Positions 38,318 through 50,699 of a stretch of 64,000 nucleotides of DNA are shown in pieces. Under the pieces are notes generated by a model. That model had not been told where the DNA came from. It worked only from the letters and a program-made list of their open reading frames with translations, and searched no databases. How positions within the stretch are numbered: position 1 is the first letter of the stretch; each line of letters starts with the position of its first letter. Origin of the DNA: Acheta domesticus (Eukaryota; Arthropoda; Insecta; Orthoptera; Gryllidae); NCBI GenBank assembly GCA_031308135.1, contig JAHLJT010000631.1:37843890-37907889 (forward strand), written 5' to 3'. Position numbers and translations under genes: made by a program.

Positions 38318-41300
38318 CGATGTTTACAGCTTATCGCATCCAAGGCAGCATTTTGTTTTGACATGCCAACAGTCTTGTAGCATATCTCTTCTTTCCATTG
38401 CCACTGTTACACCATCCATTTCCTTCCATTTCACTCTTGGCCGACCTCTTTTCCTCCGTCTTGCTGGTTGCCCAGTTATAAACCTTTTTGGGCAGTCTTT
38501 CTGAATCCATCCTTTGTAAGTGGCCATACCATAACAATCTTTTCTTTTCAACATCACTTAAGCATCCTCCAATATTTAATCGCCTTTTTATGGTCTCTGT
38601 TTTTACATGATCAAGCAGCGTGACTCCACAGCATCTTCTCCAAAAACTATTTTCAACACTATTAATTCTCTTTTTCACAGTTTGGTTTAGTACCCAAATT
38701 TCAGAGCCATATTTTACTGTGTTCTCCACCGAAGACTTAAACAGCTGTTTTTTTGTTTTAGTTCTGATGTCCTCACTCCAAAGGAGTGAGTTTAATTTAC
38801 TAATTATCTGTCGACCTTTTCCGATTTTTGATAAAATATCGGCTTGATCCGTACCCTCTTCAGTCAGAATTTCTTAAAATCTTTTACATTTTTAATCTGA
38901 CTTGTTAGAATCCTCTAGAATTAAATCTGTACATCACCAACTACTAAATAATGAGTATTTTACATGTTAATTTCCAATCACCATTTTTCATATTCCTATA
39001 CAAGTTTTCTCATCATGTAGGAAGCTCAGTTACATATTCTTCAAGAACCACTTGATCGTCAGCAAACAATAAAGTATGTATATTTTCTTACCCTAACTGA
39101 ATTCCCATTTTAAAGTACTTTTTTGTCCATTTGGCTGATGAAATGTATATTTTGAAGAGTGTTGGGGATAAACAACATTCTTGTCTTAATCCCTTGTTAG
39201 TCATAAAAGAGTCTGATAAACCTGCGTAAGTTTTAACCTGGCTGCTATTTCCTTCAAAGAATTTCTTTACAGCACTTATGTACTGCCCATGGATGTTGTT
39301 CTGTTTCATTGCTTTCCACAACTTTTCCACTGGTCCACTATTGTACGCTTTTCGTAGGTCTACAGAAACTAGATGTAATGGGCATCCGTAGACTATGGAC
39401 TTTTCCATCAGCTGTTTCAGGCTAAAGAGATTATCTGTGCAGGATTGACCAGATCTAAATCCACTCTGTTCTTCTAGTTCCGTCATATTCCTTTCAATGC
39501 GACGTCTCAGAACCCGTTCATACAGCCTTCCTGTTGATGGGATGACACTCAAGCCCCTGTAATTGGCGCAAACAGCATTGTTTCCTTTCTTATAAAGAGA
39601 TGCAATATATGCGAATTTCCAATCGTTTGGTACGGCTTCTCCTTTCAGACATTTATTAAATATTTCTGTCAAATATTCCAAGGCAACATCAGGGGCATGT
39701 TTCAACAATTCAACAGGAACACCTCCAGGACCGGGAGCATTGTTGTTCTTCATAGCCATTAGCTCTTTTCTTATTTCGTGCACACTTATATCTTCGCATG
39801 GATTATTTACATACTCTCAGAAATAATCTATAGATTTAAAATCAGTCCGTGTTTGTATTAAAAGAGTTTCATAATATTTTTTCCATTGCTCTTCAGTTAT
39901 CGGGAAATACGTCATTTTCTCTACGTTATCTTTTTTAAAAGCATTGTTTTCCAAGCTGTCCTTGATTTTGAACCACCAATTAATCGATTAATTTCACAGT
40001 ATTTCTTTTCCCAAAATGCATCTTTTAATATGGCTATTTCCTTTTTAACAATGTAACAATATTTTCTGTAGATATTTATATCTAATGGGTCTTTAGAATT
40101 CAGCCATTTTTATACACCTGTTTCTTTGCCTTAAGGAGATCTTTAATTTCTTCCCTCCACCAGTATTCCTTCATTCTAAATCTATGTTTCTTTTTCTCCC
40201 CAATTGACTCCGTAGCGGCTTGGTGTAAGGATTCCTTCAGGAAATTGTACATTTCTTCTGTGGACCCTTCAACTTTCCTTTCCATTTTTTGTGCCAATCT
40301 TTAATTGTAAAGGAATATAGTGGACTCATTATCAAAACTGTCAAGTTGATAACTCGCTTCCAGTTTTGTTTCCTGTTTACATTCACCTTCCACAGTTGGT
40401 GATTCTTTCTTCCTGGGTGTAAACCAAGATGTTGTTTTTAAGAGGTAATGGATGGACCCACAATCAGCCCTCCTTTTAACACGGACGTCCATGATTTTCA
40501 CATGGCATGTCTGTCCAATAATGGAATAATCAATAATTAATTTGAGACCTTTAGTACTTTGTGTCCATGTACGAGTATATTGATGGATATCTTTACATCT
40601 TCAAAATGGCCGTTCAGTATCTTTAGAGAGAACTGTTCACATATCTCAATTAGACGTTTCATTTAACACATCTTCTGCATATTGACCTACTACTTGATCA
40701 TTTACTTTTATCCCCACACTTGCATTAAAATCACCTAGTAAAATTAATTTCTTCCTATTACCTAAAGTTAAAATTACTTCACTTAATTTAGTGTAGAATT
40801 CTTCCTTCACTAATATGGTGGCGTCATCGTTTAGAGCATATACACCAACAATCATAAAACTAATATTAAAAATTTCCAGATCAAGGGTTATTATTCTTTC
40901 ATTTATGGCATTCCAACTTCTAATATGTTTCTTCCATTTCTTATGTATCAAAACAGGGACTCCTGTTTTTGCTCGACGATGTTTTTCCACACCACTGAAA
41001 AAATGTAAAAAATCTTCCCACATTTCATTTCCATTTCCCTTCTTTTTGGTTTCTGTTAGTACGGCTATTTCAATTTTGTGCGATTTTAATTCATTACTTA
41101 CTTCAAGGTTTTTATTTCTCAGCCCCTGGGCATTCCAGCATCCTAAATTCGTTATCAATTTCTGTTGCCTTTTTCGACGTAAAGTTCCTGATTCCGAGGC
41201 GCGTTTGGCCTTTTTTTGCAAATTTGATATTTTTATGAAGAATGGGGAGCAGGCCCATCGCTTCAACCCCCAACCTGGAGGGCCAGGGAATTTTATATCA

Positions 41301-41340
41301 GACTTTCCATGCCTTAAGAGGATTGCCTTCACTACGGCTT
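38316..41340 (-). pseudogene. Degraded RTE-like LINE (endonuclease, RT, C-terminus)
   Basis: Minus-strand pieces in order. 41332-40646 is an endonuclease with LGCWNAQGLRNK, VLTETKKKGNG and LLGDFNASVG. Around 40297-40100 lies the linker with YWWREEIKDLLKAKKQVYK. 39783-39088 is RT with PGPGGVPVELLK, ANYRGLSVIPS, SVDLRKAYNSGPVEKLW and KGLRQECCLSPTLFKIYI. A stop follows, and then LLFADDQVVL near 39075-39045 carries the catalytic pair. 38729-38331 is the C-terminal region with YGSEIWVLN and LLWYGHLQRM. Stops and frameshifts separate the pieces, so it is inactive. The KGLRQ.CCLSPTLF wording and microsatellite tail favour the RTE group; related clades are possible. Confidence 0.82.
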
Positions 41341-42010
41341 CGAAGTCTCCCTCTTCCGTAAAGCCTACCTACCCTAATAAGTAGAAAGAGAAAAAAATGG
41401 AAGATAAGGAAAGACTCTCTAGCCCTCGAAAACCTAATAGTGTCGGTGTCTGAAACGAACAAGAGCTGACCAAGAGAGGTCGATAGAATAGACAAAAAGC
41501 ATTGTGGCACAAGTAAGTTAAAGATGCCTCAATGGTAGAAGAGGGAAGCCAGGAGGACACGAACGCGTCCTACTGGGGTAAAGGTCACAATCTGGTAGGT
41601 AAAGATATAGTAATGGCAAAGAGGGATGCGAGGAAGGAGAATGGTTAAAAAGACTTCGTGGATTTGAGAAGAGATAGTATTTTATGGGGATAGGAATGGA
41701 AAAAAGAGATAAGGTAAAGGACATTAGGGTGGGTAGGATGTTGTAGGACACAACTTAGTCTGGCCCCTCAGTTTGGGCCTGTCCGACAAGGGTGACCCTA
41801 CCAGTAGTCAAGCGAAAAAATACCAACCGGTGCGTTTGGCCTAACTCGCTGCATTAGCACGAAGTGTCTCACCCCTGCTTCCCGCCTGAGATAAGAGTGA
41901 CTTCGCTAAGCTGATATCGCCGTGTGCCCCAAACCTTTGCGAAGGCCATTCGCTTGTTCCTTCGTCTGACGGACCTGTATCAAAGAGTGCACTTAGCACT
42001 ATCGATATAT
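41341..42010 (-). other. Probable 5' region of the RTE-like LINE
   Basis: Noncoding or open-but-unrecognised DNA directly upstream of the endonuclease, moderately GC-rich near 41760-41960 in contrast to its surroundings. A 10-bp direct repeat CACTATCGAT occurs twice near 41998-42021, at the change back to family A sequence. Confidence 0.45.
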
Positions 42011-42126
42011 ACACTATCGATCGTTCGAAAAGTTTGAAGAAACAATCTGGAGCCATTTATGAGAAATTGGCGTTTGAGTGTTTCTGAAAATGCGGAATTC
42101 TGAGCTAGTTTTCACAGAAAAGGGTT

Positions 42127-42833
42127 GAGTATTGGCTTCGTTTCACACAAAGACAGATGAAATTGTTTTCACATTCAATCCAAAAGTTGGAAAGAACTAA
42201 CATTTCAGTCACTGAAGTAGCTGAAGAATTAGAATTACTTTCAGAAAAAAAGTAACATGAAATGTAGTAAATTTCGATCTTCAATTTTCTTCAATTTTAA
42301 GTAACTTGAAAAACGAACGTCTTTTTACCATATCAAGATATGAAACCATAACAAATTTATTTTATGACACCTTTTTAATTTATTTAAATAAGTGGGCTTC
42401 TTCATTTCATCCTCTTAAATCATTTCATTGGATAACATTGAAAAATCCTATAACTTGGAATGACGTTTTAAAAAGTTTGAATATTCTTAAGGCAGTAGAT
42501 TCATGTACTACAATGGAGGTAGATGAATTATTTGATGAAGTAGGAGATGTGAACAAACTTTTATCTAGAAAATTTGAGAAATGGGAGAAAGATAATGTAC
42601 AGATTGATAGAAAATGAAGTGATATCTTCCATACACTTAGTTGTAGAGGCAGATTATGTAAAAACATAGAATTGGTTGTGAGTTTTGCACTGGCTACACC
42701 AGGCACAAATGCTGTGGTGAAAAGAGTATTTTCAATTCTGAACTCCCTTTGGATTGATGAGAAAACCCGTTTCACTACCAAAACTATTCAAGCAATTGTA
42801 ATTTTAAAAACTCCTTTTTCGAGACCTGAGTAG
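42127..42833 (+). pseudogene. hAT-type transposase remnant with C-terminal dimerisation region
   Basis: The frame from 42306 reads to a TGA at 42615-42617 and then continues in the same frame to a stop at 42831-42833. The end contains VSFALATPGTNAVVKRVFS followed by a W.DEK segment and ILKTPF. This matches the 'FAL.LPGTNA.VERVFS..N.LW.DEKN' C-terminal (hATC) region of hAT-like transposases. The preceding noncontinuous piece at 42127-42250 encodes LERTNISVTEVAEELELL, typical of the helix-rich part before it. The catalytic region upstream is missing, so it is dead. Confidence 0.72.
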
Positions 42834-43559
42834 CAAGGAATTTTACAACCTGTTATTAAGTAATACAAAAATTGATATCTTGGAAGATAGCAAATCTTCT
42901 GAGAAAGTACAAACTTCAAAGTGATGTTTCTGGTTCAGAAGACACAAGTTTATGTTCAGCAGGTTGTTCAAATTTTTTTATTAAAATAACTCTTTTTTAA
43001 TAAAAATTAACCTTAGTATAAAAAGTAGTTTGTCTCAGTGAAATTGTGTAGTCACGTATGAAGCACATTTTGTTTATAAGCTCATGTCGTGTTTTGTCCT
43101 GTTTTCTTTTTCTTCCATTTTTCAGAAATGTCCTGCTTTTTGTGAAAAAAAAATCTGATCACTTTACTCGAGGTCATACTCAAATTTATAAATATAACGA
43201 ATTAATCATTTGGATATTAGTTTCCTGTTCGAGAATATGATTGCAAGAAATTTTGTTCTTCCAAGCAATATTTGTAAGGTTTCGTATATACATTTACATT
43301 TTCGCATCTAATGTTCTACGATTTGTAATGGTACGTTAATTAATATTACGTTAAACAATGAGAAGAGATTTTCTGAATATCCAACTGCCTCTGCCTGTCA
43401 AATTACTTTTACGGACTGAAACCCTTCAAAGGTTGACTGTGGCGCTAGAAATTTCAATTTACCATTTCAAATGATTTGTCAATTTTGGCAAAAAATACTA
43501 AAATAATAATAATAAAAATAACTAAAATAATTTTGATAAATCGAACATGACCTTACACA

Positions 43560-44545
43560 AAGATCTGTTTTTATGAACATATTCCATTAAGAAAAACAAA
43601 TTTTTCTCAAAAACGGCTTCAATTTTTTTCTTTAAACGTTTGTTATAGTGCCTAATGTACACTATGAGATGACATAAACGTCATAATGCTCTATTAGTCT
43701 GGTTTTCGAAACATTACAAAAATGTAATTTTTTTTACTTGTCTCTCAGGTTGTTAATATTTACATTAGCGGCAATTTATTCACGTTATTATATTTATGAA
43801 TTCATGTGCTTTAAATAATGTCAAGTAGAGTTTTTCGAAAACTCAACCGATTTCTGAGAAAACTAGTTCAATATTCCGCATTTTCAGAAACGCCATTTTC
43901 TGATAAATGTCTAATTTTTATCATCAAAGTTTTGGAACTGATAAAGTTAATTGCGCTGTTTAACACGGCGTAAGATTCAATTTTTGGTATTTAGTTGTTT
44001 TTTTCAAAAATACACAAATGTAATGTTTTTAAAGATATCTCACACCGTTAATATGCACGTTTCCCACAATTTGTAACCACTGCCTTTGCGAGTTAAAGTG
44101 CTTTAAATGACATCAAATAGAGTTTTTCGAAAACACAAAAGATTCCTGTGGAAAAGAGCTTCAAATTTTGCATTTACAGTAACAGCACGTAAACCCCATT
44201 CTCTTAAAAACGACTCGACATTTTTCAAAGAAAATTACCGTTTAGGACGAGTTTTCACTTTCTTTAAAAATCTTAAAATAATATTTCCGTTCTACTATTA
44301 AGAAAACGAAAAATTCATAAAATGTTAAAAAACGAAATTTGGGTGGCGCTAGATGGCAGCTGGCAAGAGCACGTCCGAATAGCTAGCCGAGACCAAAGGA
44401 AATAGAAAACTACAACGGGAAGTCTGTGCCATTTGGTAGCACCTCTAGTTTGATTATAAGGGCGCGGCAATTAATTTTTTCTGCCCCAAAACCGCCGTGT
44501 TTTCGAGCAGCATTACATAAATTTCCCTATACCAAATAGTATAAA
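43560..44545 (-). repeat. Dispersed repeat family A, reverse copy
   Basis: Follows the order of 31415-32280, ending near 44452 with 'tgtgccatttggtagcacct'. A plus-oriented closing module ('ggcgcggcaattaatttttt...cataaatttccctat') follows at 44460-44545, as at 1050-1110 and 59910-60005. Confidence 0.6.
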
Positions 44546-44830
44546 AGATAATAGTGGAAACTCGTCGAATATTTTGGTGACAGTCAAAGCAGCGCTCTCC
44601 TGCGGTTCGAGGTGTAAACTACAGCGCTCAGCTGGATTTGAGAGTGCGAGCACGGAAAGAATCTGTATTTAAAAGCAAGTGAGAGAGATGTTTTTTAAAT
44701 GTTTGCCAGGCGTTCTTTTTATTATTTTTAATTTGTTTATAAATGGCAGGAAGGAGTTGAGTTTGTAGCGTCTATGGATGTAATAATTACAAACTGCAGA
44801 AGGATCGCAAATCATTTTACCGGTTTTCTA

Positions 44831-44831
44831 A

Positions 44832-44882
<51 letters not shown>
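44831..44882. repeat. (AAT)n microsatellite
   Basis: About 17 AAT triplets. Confidence 0.9.
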
Positions 44883-44883
<1 letters not shown>

Positions 44884-45302
44884 CACCTTGATCAGGCCTT
44901 GAGAACACGACATTATGACAAAGCGGTTCTCAAAATTTCCCAAGATGATAAATGCCGCATTTGTCAAGAACACGTAGAAACCATCATATTGTCTCAGCTT
45001 GTCCAATCCTAGCAAAGACCTAATACCTGAAATGACATGACAGGGTGTGTAGCTACCTCCACTAGGAGATCTGTTCCGCCTTCGAAGTTTCAAACACATG
45101 CCCCACGTATCTGGTTCATCAACTGAAAGGTGAACTTCATTTGTTTTATTTTTGGTGATAGATAAAGTTATAAACATTTCCTTTTGATATGCACACTCAG
45201 TAAAAATATGCAATTATATGACCTTCCGCGGTCTAATAATAATAGTCTGATGACCCCTAGTCCCCTTGACCCCTAGTACCTCTATGGTTGACCCTTAGTC
45301 TG

Positions 45303-45396
45303 CTGTGACGCTGTTAACCAATCGGAAGCGTGAATGTCACCATCATGGCGTCACTATAGTGACGTTCGCGCTCCGGATTGAACGACAGCGTCACAG
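45303..45396. repeat. 94-bp imperfect palindrome
   Basis: CTGTGACGCTGT (45303) pairs with ACAGCGTCACAG (45385), and 'ccaatcggaagcg' with 'cgctccggattg'. A small inner palindrome 'gtcactatagtgac' lies between. It resembles a short foldback element. Confidence 0.65.
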
Positions 45397-45399
45397 TGG

Positions 45400-48300
45400 C
45401 CAAGTGTGACCAAGGACGTAATGTTTCAATCGAAGTATGGAAATATTGCATACCGCTTTCGGAGCCATTTGAGGCGAAATTGCTTAGCCTGAAGTAGCTG
45501 CCGATCAGCTGACCGATTTGTAGATAAAAATAAATTAATAATAATTTAAAATTAAGCTTAAACTTTATTTAAATTCAATTGCAGGTACATCACATGTTAG
45601 TGCTGTACATTAAAATTAAAAATGTCCTACTTAACCTACTCCAGTATTTAACTATCGCCCGTTAAGGCTCATAGTTTGTCATTCCCTTCATACCTCTACG
45701 CACTATTACTGAAGGAACTCTCAGGTTTTATGCAGTAAGACTCTTTTTGCTACCAGAACAGGAGTGAAGAATGATGGTAGACAATGAGAAATTGTATTAT
45801 TTATTTATAACATACGTAGATTACAAATCATCGAACTAAACTAGATCTTTAATATTTTTGGTTACCATCTATTTGCATTTGACGAAAGTTATTTTTTAAG
45901 AAGCGTGAACTCCAGTTTAAATCGTGGCTTTCTGATGTAGTTGATTTGCTTTCCCGGAAGCGCCAGTGTTATTCCGCAAACAGCAGAAAGTGGAGCTTGG
46001 ATAAAATCATCCAGATAATCGTGGCATAAAACAGAGTCTTCAGGATCTGATGAATTAAACGTTTCCTGTGCAAAGATAATGAAATTAGTACTTACAATTA
46101 AAATAGGCATTCTTATATGTATTACATGTATTATTATATGTATTATACGTATAAAACGTTATGTATAAAAGTTAAACATAATATTATTATTGTTCAGTTT
46201 TTTTTTTTATTTTTTGCGACATAAATGACATTTAGAAGGAAATAGGAAGTTTGTTTTGAAATATTTTTAAAACTAGGGTTATCCGTCGAAATAACTGGAC
46301 GGAAAATCAAATTCCTATACTAATAATTTATTAAATTCAATACTAGAACACAATTTAATTTCTTTAATATAAACTTAAACCCTTCCATGGCCACAGGAGT
46401 GACCAGGGATATTTTTCTTATAACGTGGGGGTAGTGGACATATCTGCTTGTCGTGGGATCAGATTGTAATAAACAGTGTCATGTAATCCATTTCCATTAT
46501 TTGACGGGTTAATACACTACATATTTAATGTGGTTGAAATCAGCGGCGAAGCTATAGTCATGCTCTTGAGTATTCTGAAAATCCTATCTTACATGTTTTT
46601 TAAATTGGCTCCATTAACCTTTTTTTCATTCAGCAAAAAACGTCGATAATTTGTTCTTTAAAACTGCCGTTTCTGCACAGTTAATTTAGCAGACACTTCT
46701 CGATAGCCAGTGTACTGAAATTCTACTTACGGTTTAGCTGCTAGCGTTGCACATATGGACGGGCAAAAATTTTATCGGAAATCAGTTTTTCGGCGTCAAG
46801 GATCCACAAAACAAATTTTCATATACTGTTAGACTAAGTATTTTAATACATAAAATATTATATGTAATGAATGTGTTGTAATGATTTGTATCTTTTTCAA
46901 TAAAAGAACCGTCACAGAGGAAGCCGACTATAGATCCAACAAATGACGGCAGAATGGCGTGTGCACATTTATTGTGTTTCAAATGCCCCGGTGAATAAAC
47001 AGTTCAAAAAATAATTAGCTTAAGGGAAATTTAAGAATAACTTTCGATGTCAGCACATATAGTTTTTTAAGGCGGCAAGTGTTTGGTTTTCTATTTATCA
47101 GAGTGGCTGATGTCAAAAGACAAGTGACGGAGAATTGCTGGTGTGTGTAAGCACAGAAAAGTACGACATTCGAACTAAATAACGGGAAATTGGGGTGTTT
47201 CGGACTAATAAACATCGAAAATGGGAATTTAGGGAATTTTTGGCAGATACCGTTAAGCAAGGGGACGTCGGGGAGGCTTAAATCAGAATAATTTGATGTC
47301 AATAAAGAAGGACAAAAGACTGAGAGAGCGTTTTTAGTTGAGGAAAAGTTTTGCTAAGGAATTGCAACAAGACTTTTCGGGAGATGAATTCTAGTCTCAG
47401 AGGTGAGAGTACCCTCATGTCTTGCTATGCGAGAAATGATTTTCGGACGTGAAGAAAAGAATGTTACGAGTTTTTTTATTGTGACATTTATTTGTGAGTT
47501 GTGCTGTAAATGGTAACTGGAACTTGGTGTAGCCGCCGTGGACGTCAAGGAAGTTGGGCGCAGTTACGACATCGCTACGAAAGGGAAGTAGCGACTTACG
47601 TACTTTGATAAATACGACGAGAATTATCATATTTTGTTGAAGTCCAAGAATGTCAGCGTTTTTTTAATTTAAATTTTTATTCACAAAGAAAAAGGTCAGA
47701 CAGGGAAAATGTGCATGTCTCGTGGTGTGAATGATTTGTAAATATTGTGTGAATGTTGATTTTTTTTTCATTTTCTGTTGTGTTAGCCAAATATATAACG
47801 CCAGGAAGCCGAATAAAGAGTAACAAACACGGCGTGTTTGTGATTTTGTTTTTGCATTGAATTTGGATATGTTATTTGTCGGATAGCAGATACCGGATAG
47901 TGTTACAAAAAGGAAAGCAGGTCTTCATCCAGTATTGGAAACTTGCGCCGGACCCACGACACATAAACGGCCGGCAAACGGCCGCATCCAATGATAAAGT
48001 AATTATTAATGAATTAATTTAATAGATAAAACATAGGAAAGGAAGGGATGTTAGATAATAGTTGGATAGATAGACAGTGAGTGCAGCCGGTCGTAGTATG
48101 TATATTATATTATCGCGAATTATTTCCCTTTTAGTTACCTGGAATCTACAATACGAATATTTCTGCTGACAAATCGTTTTTCACTGCTGTATTCCACAAC
48201 TTTCATCATACTAAGTAGTATCGGAGAAAGTACAATATTTAACTGCAAATATGAAGTTCACAGATCTATAAAACTTGAAATATAAAGGGGATAGTGTCGA

Positions 48301-49620
48301 AATATAATGAAAATGGTAAATGCTTTTCTGGGCATTTATTGAAAACAAACTAGCTGTGCACCAATAGCACATACTTTCTCGCATTATTTCTGACTTATAC
48401 AACTTTGGAAAATTCTGAAAGTCCAACGAAAACTTTCGATATATTTAAGCGTTCTAAAACTACACCAGGAAAACTTTTATAGACAAAAAATTGAGATGTT
48501 TTAAGATCTTCTTGTTATAAATTGTTCCGCTAATACCAAAAATTACACGAAAACTACTAGTTTTGTAAAAAAAAATGAACACAACCTTATTTAAAAATCT
48601 ATTTTTTTTTTTAAATAATGGCGTCCACGAAGTATAATTCATATTCATTTAAAAGTCTGAACAACTACTTCAACACTAAAAAAAGTAAAGTAAACAATTG
48701 TAATAGTGAAAAATTACTAAATGCCCAGCAAATTATCATTTAATATAAAGAAATAAAAAGGAAAATAACAATAAAGTTATCAGTTTTACTATTTTTAAAA
48801 TGTAAGTACAAAACAAATAAAAACAGCCAAAATAATGGCAAATCTACAAAAAACTTGAGTATTTTACATAATTATTCATATAGGTATTAATTTAACAAGT
48901 TGAATTAATTATTACTCGCGCAACATTTCTTGACCGATGGATTGAAGAAATGCGGGTAGAGTGGGGGTATTAGTTACGAAATCGGCCACTAGATTTTATG
49001 TAGCAATGCCAATCTCTGGAGATTCAGTCACCACGTTCTCAGTAATTTGCGTTCCAACATTCTTAGGAATTAGAGGAATCTCCGGTGATGGATCCTCACC
49101 TGCTTCAATCATTTCTTTAGATTTTTTTGAATCACTGGCAGAAGTTCTCGTCTTTAACAGAAAATAATGTATATTTCGCGCCAGTGAAGATATGTTTAGA
49201 ATGATGTCACCAGTGCTCGCTGAGAGCTTTTGACTTCAACTGCTTATTGTGCCTGAGAGGGGGAAGCAAGGTCGTCAGTCAGAAAAGAAGCAAGGTCGTG
49301 GTCAGAAAAGTTGCGCTATTAATATAACATTCATACCAATGAACTTTAAAATACGTTTTAAAGATATTCTATTGAAAAGAGTTTTGCCTCCTCGGCAATT
49401 AGAACAATATTAATTTTTTTCATGAAGTAGTAATGAAAGTTTTTTTCATTTCGTGTGAGCAAGTTTATCGATCACAAAATCAGAAGAGGCGTGCTTGATA
49501 TTGTCGCTGAACGTCGAAGCGGAAGGAGCTTTAACGACGAAGAGAAAGGAGTTTAAAAGAAGATGGAGGATCTGCTGGGTGGCGGGGTAGGGGTTACAGA
49601 GTGCTGGAGGATTCTAACCG
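45400..49620. other. No gene recognised
   Basis: A long AT-rich stretch. Noted inside it: about 46551-46670, similar to 62281-62395; 'aacggccggcaaacggccg' near 47966; a minus-strand polar open segment at 49163-49002; and a 24-bp tandem duplication ('gaagcaaggtcgt') at 49263-49310. None is supported as a gene. Confidence 0.4.
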
Positions 49621-49640
49621 CTACCTGACCTCTTCAGTCC

Positions 49641-50523
49641 TGAGGTATCATATATGATACCTTCGTCTTTTATTTTTTCGACGCGATCCTAATTCACAGA
49701 AAGTTTTCTGACCGTGGTATCATATACTATCAGGTTGTCGCTTCTCGACGCTATTTTTTTAGCTCATTTGGGTGTCAGTAGATGGCTGCACTACACGAAA
49801 CGATTGCGTTTTCTCAGGGAGATCCATGTCTCATTTGAATAAAGTAATTATCAAATATTTCATGGAATTTGCGTTTTTTTGTGAATACTTACATCTTCTA
49901 ATACTATGTTAAAATGTGTACAATAATCTCTCATCTTATAATATTTGTAATATAAGATTGAGAGATCTCGAAACTTGAGGTATCAAGTGTGATACCTCGG
50001 GATCCTACCCGGTCTTTTTTCTGGACAAAGTTTTTGAGCTTATGTTTAATGTTTGTACATTTAGCTTTTTCTGAGGACAAACATGTTTGATATAGTTAAT
50101 CGGATTGATTCTGTTCTATCTGATATTGAGTTTGATGATCCTGACAACGATGGACATAAATTTGTTCAACAATCAGAAGAGAACAATTATAGTGAAGGCT
50201 ATGATTCAGATGCATCTGTTCTAGTTTGGTAGTACCGTGAAAGTTCTAAGTTTGAAGAATTGTAAACGTTCTAGTTTTGTAGGATTGTAAATGTTCAAGT
50301 TTTGAAGTTTACTGTAACAGTTACTTCGTATTTTTTTAAGTCAATAAATATGTGCTATAATATTATCATACATTATTTTTCAATTGCTTTAAATATTATA
50401 CGCATTAAAGACCCAATATTAATTTTCCCGTGGTTAAAAAGAGTCGGAATAGGAATAAATTTTAAAAAATAGTGTTAATAAATTGTCGCCTTAGAGTCCT
50501 GATGTGTCATAAATGATACCACC
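49641..50523 (+). mobile_element. piggyBac-like relic with repeated GGTATCA/TGATACC palindromes
   Basis: GGTATCATATATGATACC (perfect palindrome, 49644-49661) is followed by degenerate or partial copies near 49716 and 50504, and a perfect 9-bp-arm copy at 49977-49998. Between them an ATG ORF at 50083-50232 has the composition of a piggyBac transposase N-terminus. No TTAA target can be fixed with confidence, so limits are approximate. Confidence 0.45.
50083..50232 (+). pseudogene. Short acidic ORF resembling a piggyBac transposase N-terminus
   Basis: The 49-codon frame begins MFDIVNRIDSVLSDIEFDD and continues with a run of Asp, Glu and Ser residues, ending in a stop. piggyBac transposases typically begin with such an acidic, low-complexity region of 'DSD..FD.SDDE' type before the DDD domain. 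No transposase core follows before the element ends, so this would be an internally deleted copy. The call rests on composition and context only. Confidence 0.4.
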
Positions 50524-50699
50524 TGTAACAACAATGTAACTTATAAAATAATATTATACGAGTAGTTTTTGTCTTTCTTCTCACAGAAACAACCCATTTA
50601 CCACAAAAATAATTAATTTTGTATTTACTCCTCAGTCTTAGGTTTGAAGAGGCTAACTGCTTCCTGACCTCATTACTGAGGTTTTGCATATCGCGTAAG

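Noticed and set aside
38250..38504. Open frame reading Ile-Tyr repeats
   Set aside because: It is translation of the (AT)n microsatellite on the antisense side of a LINE.
44812..45213. Open frame with a poly-Tyr run on the minus strand
   Set aside because: The Tyr run is the (AAT)n microsatellite; the rest shows no domain.
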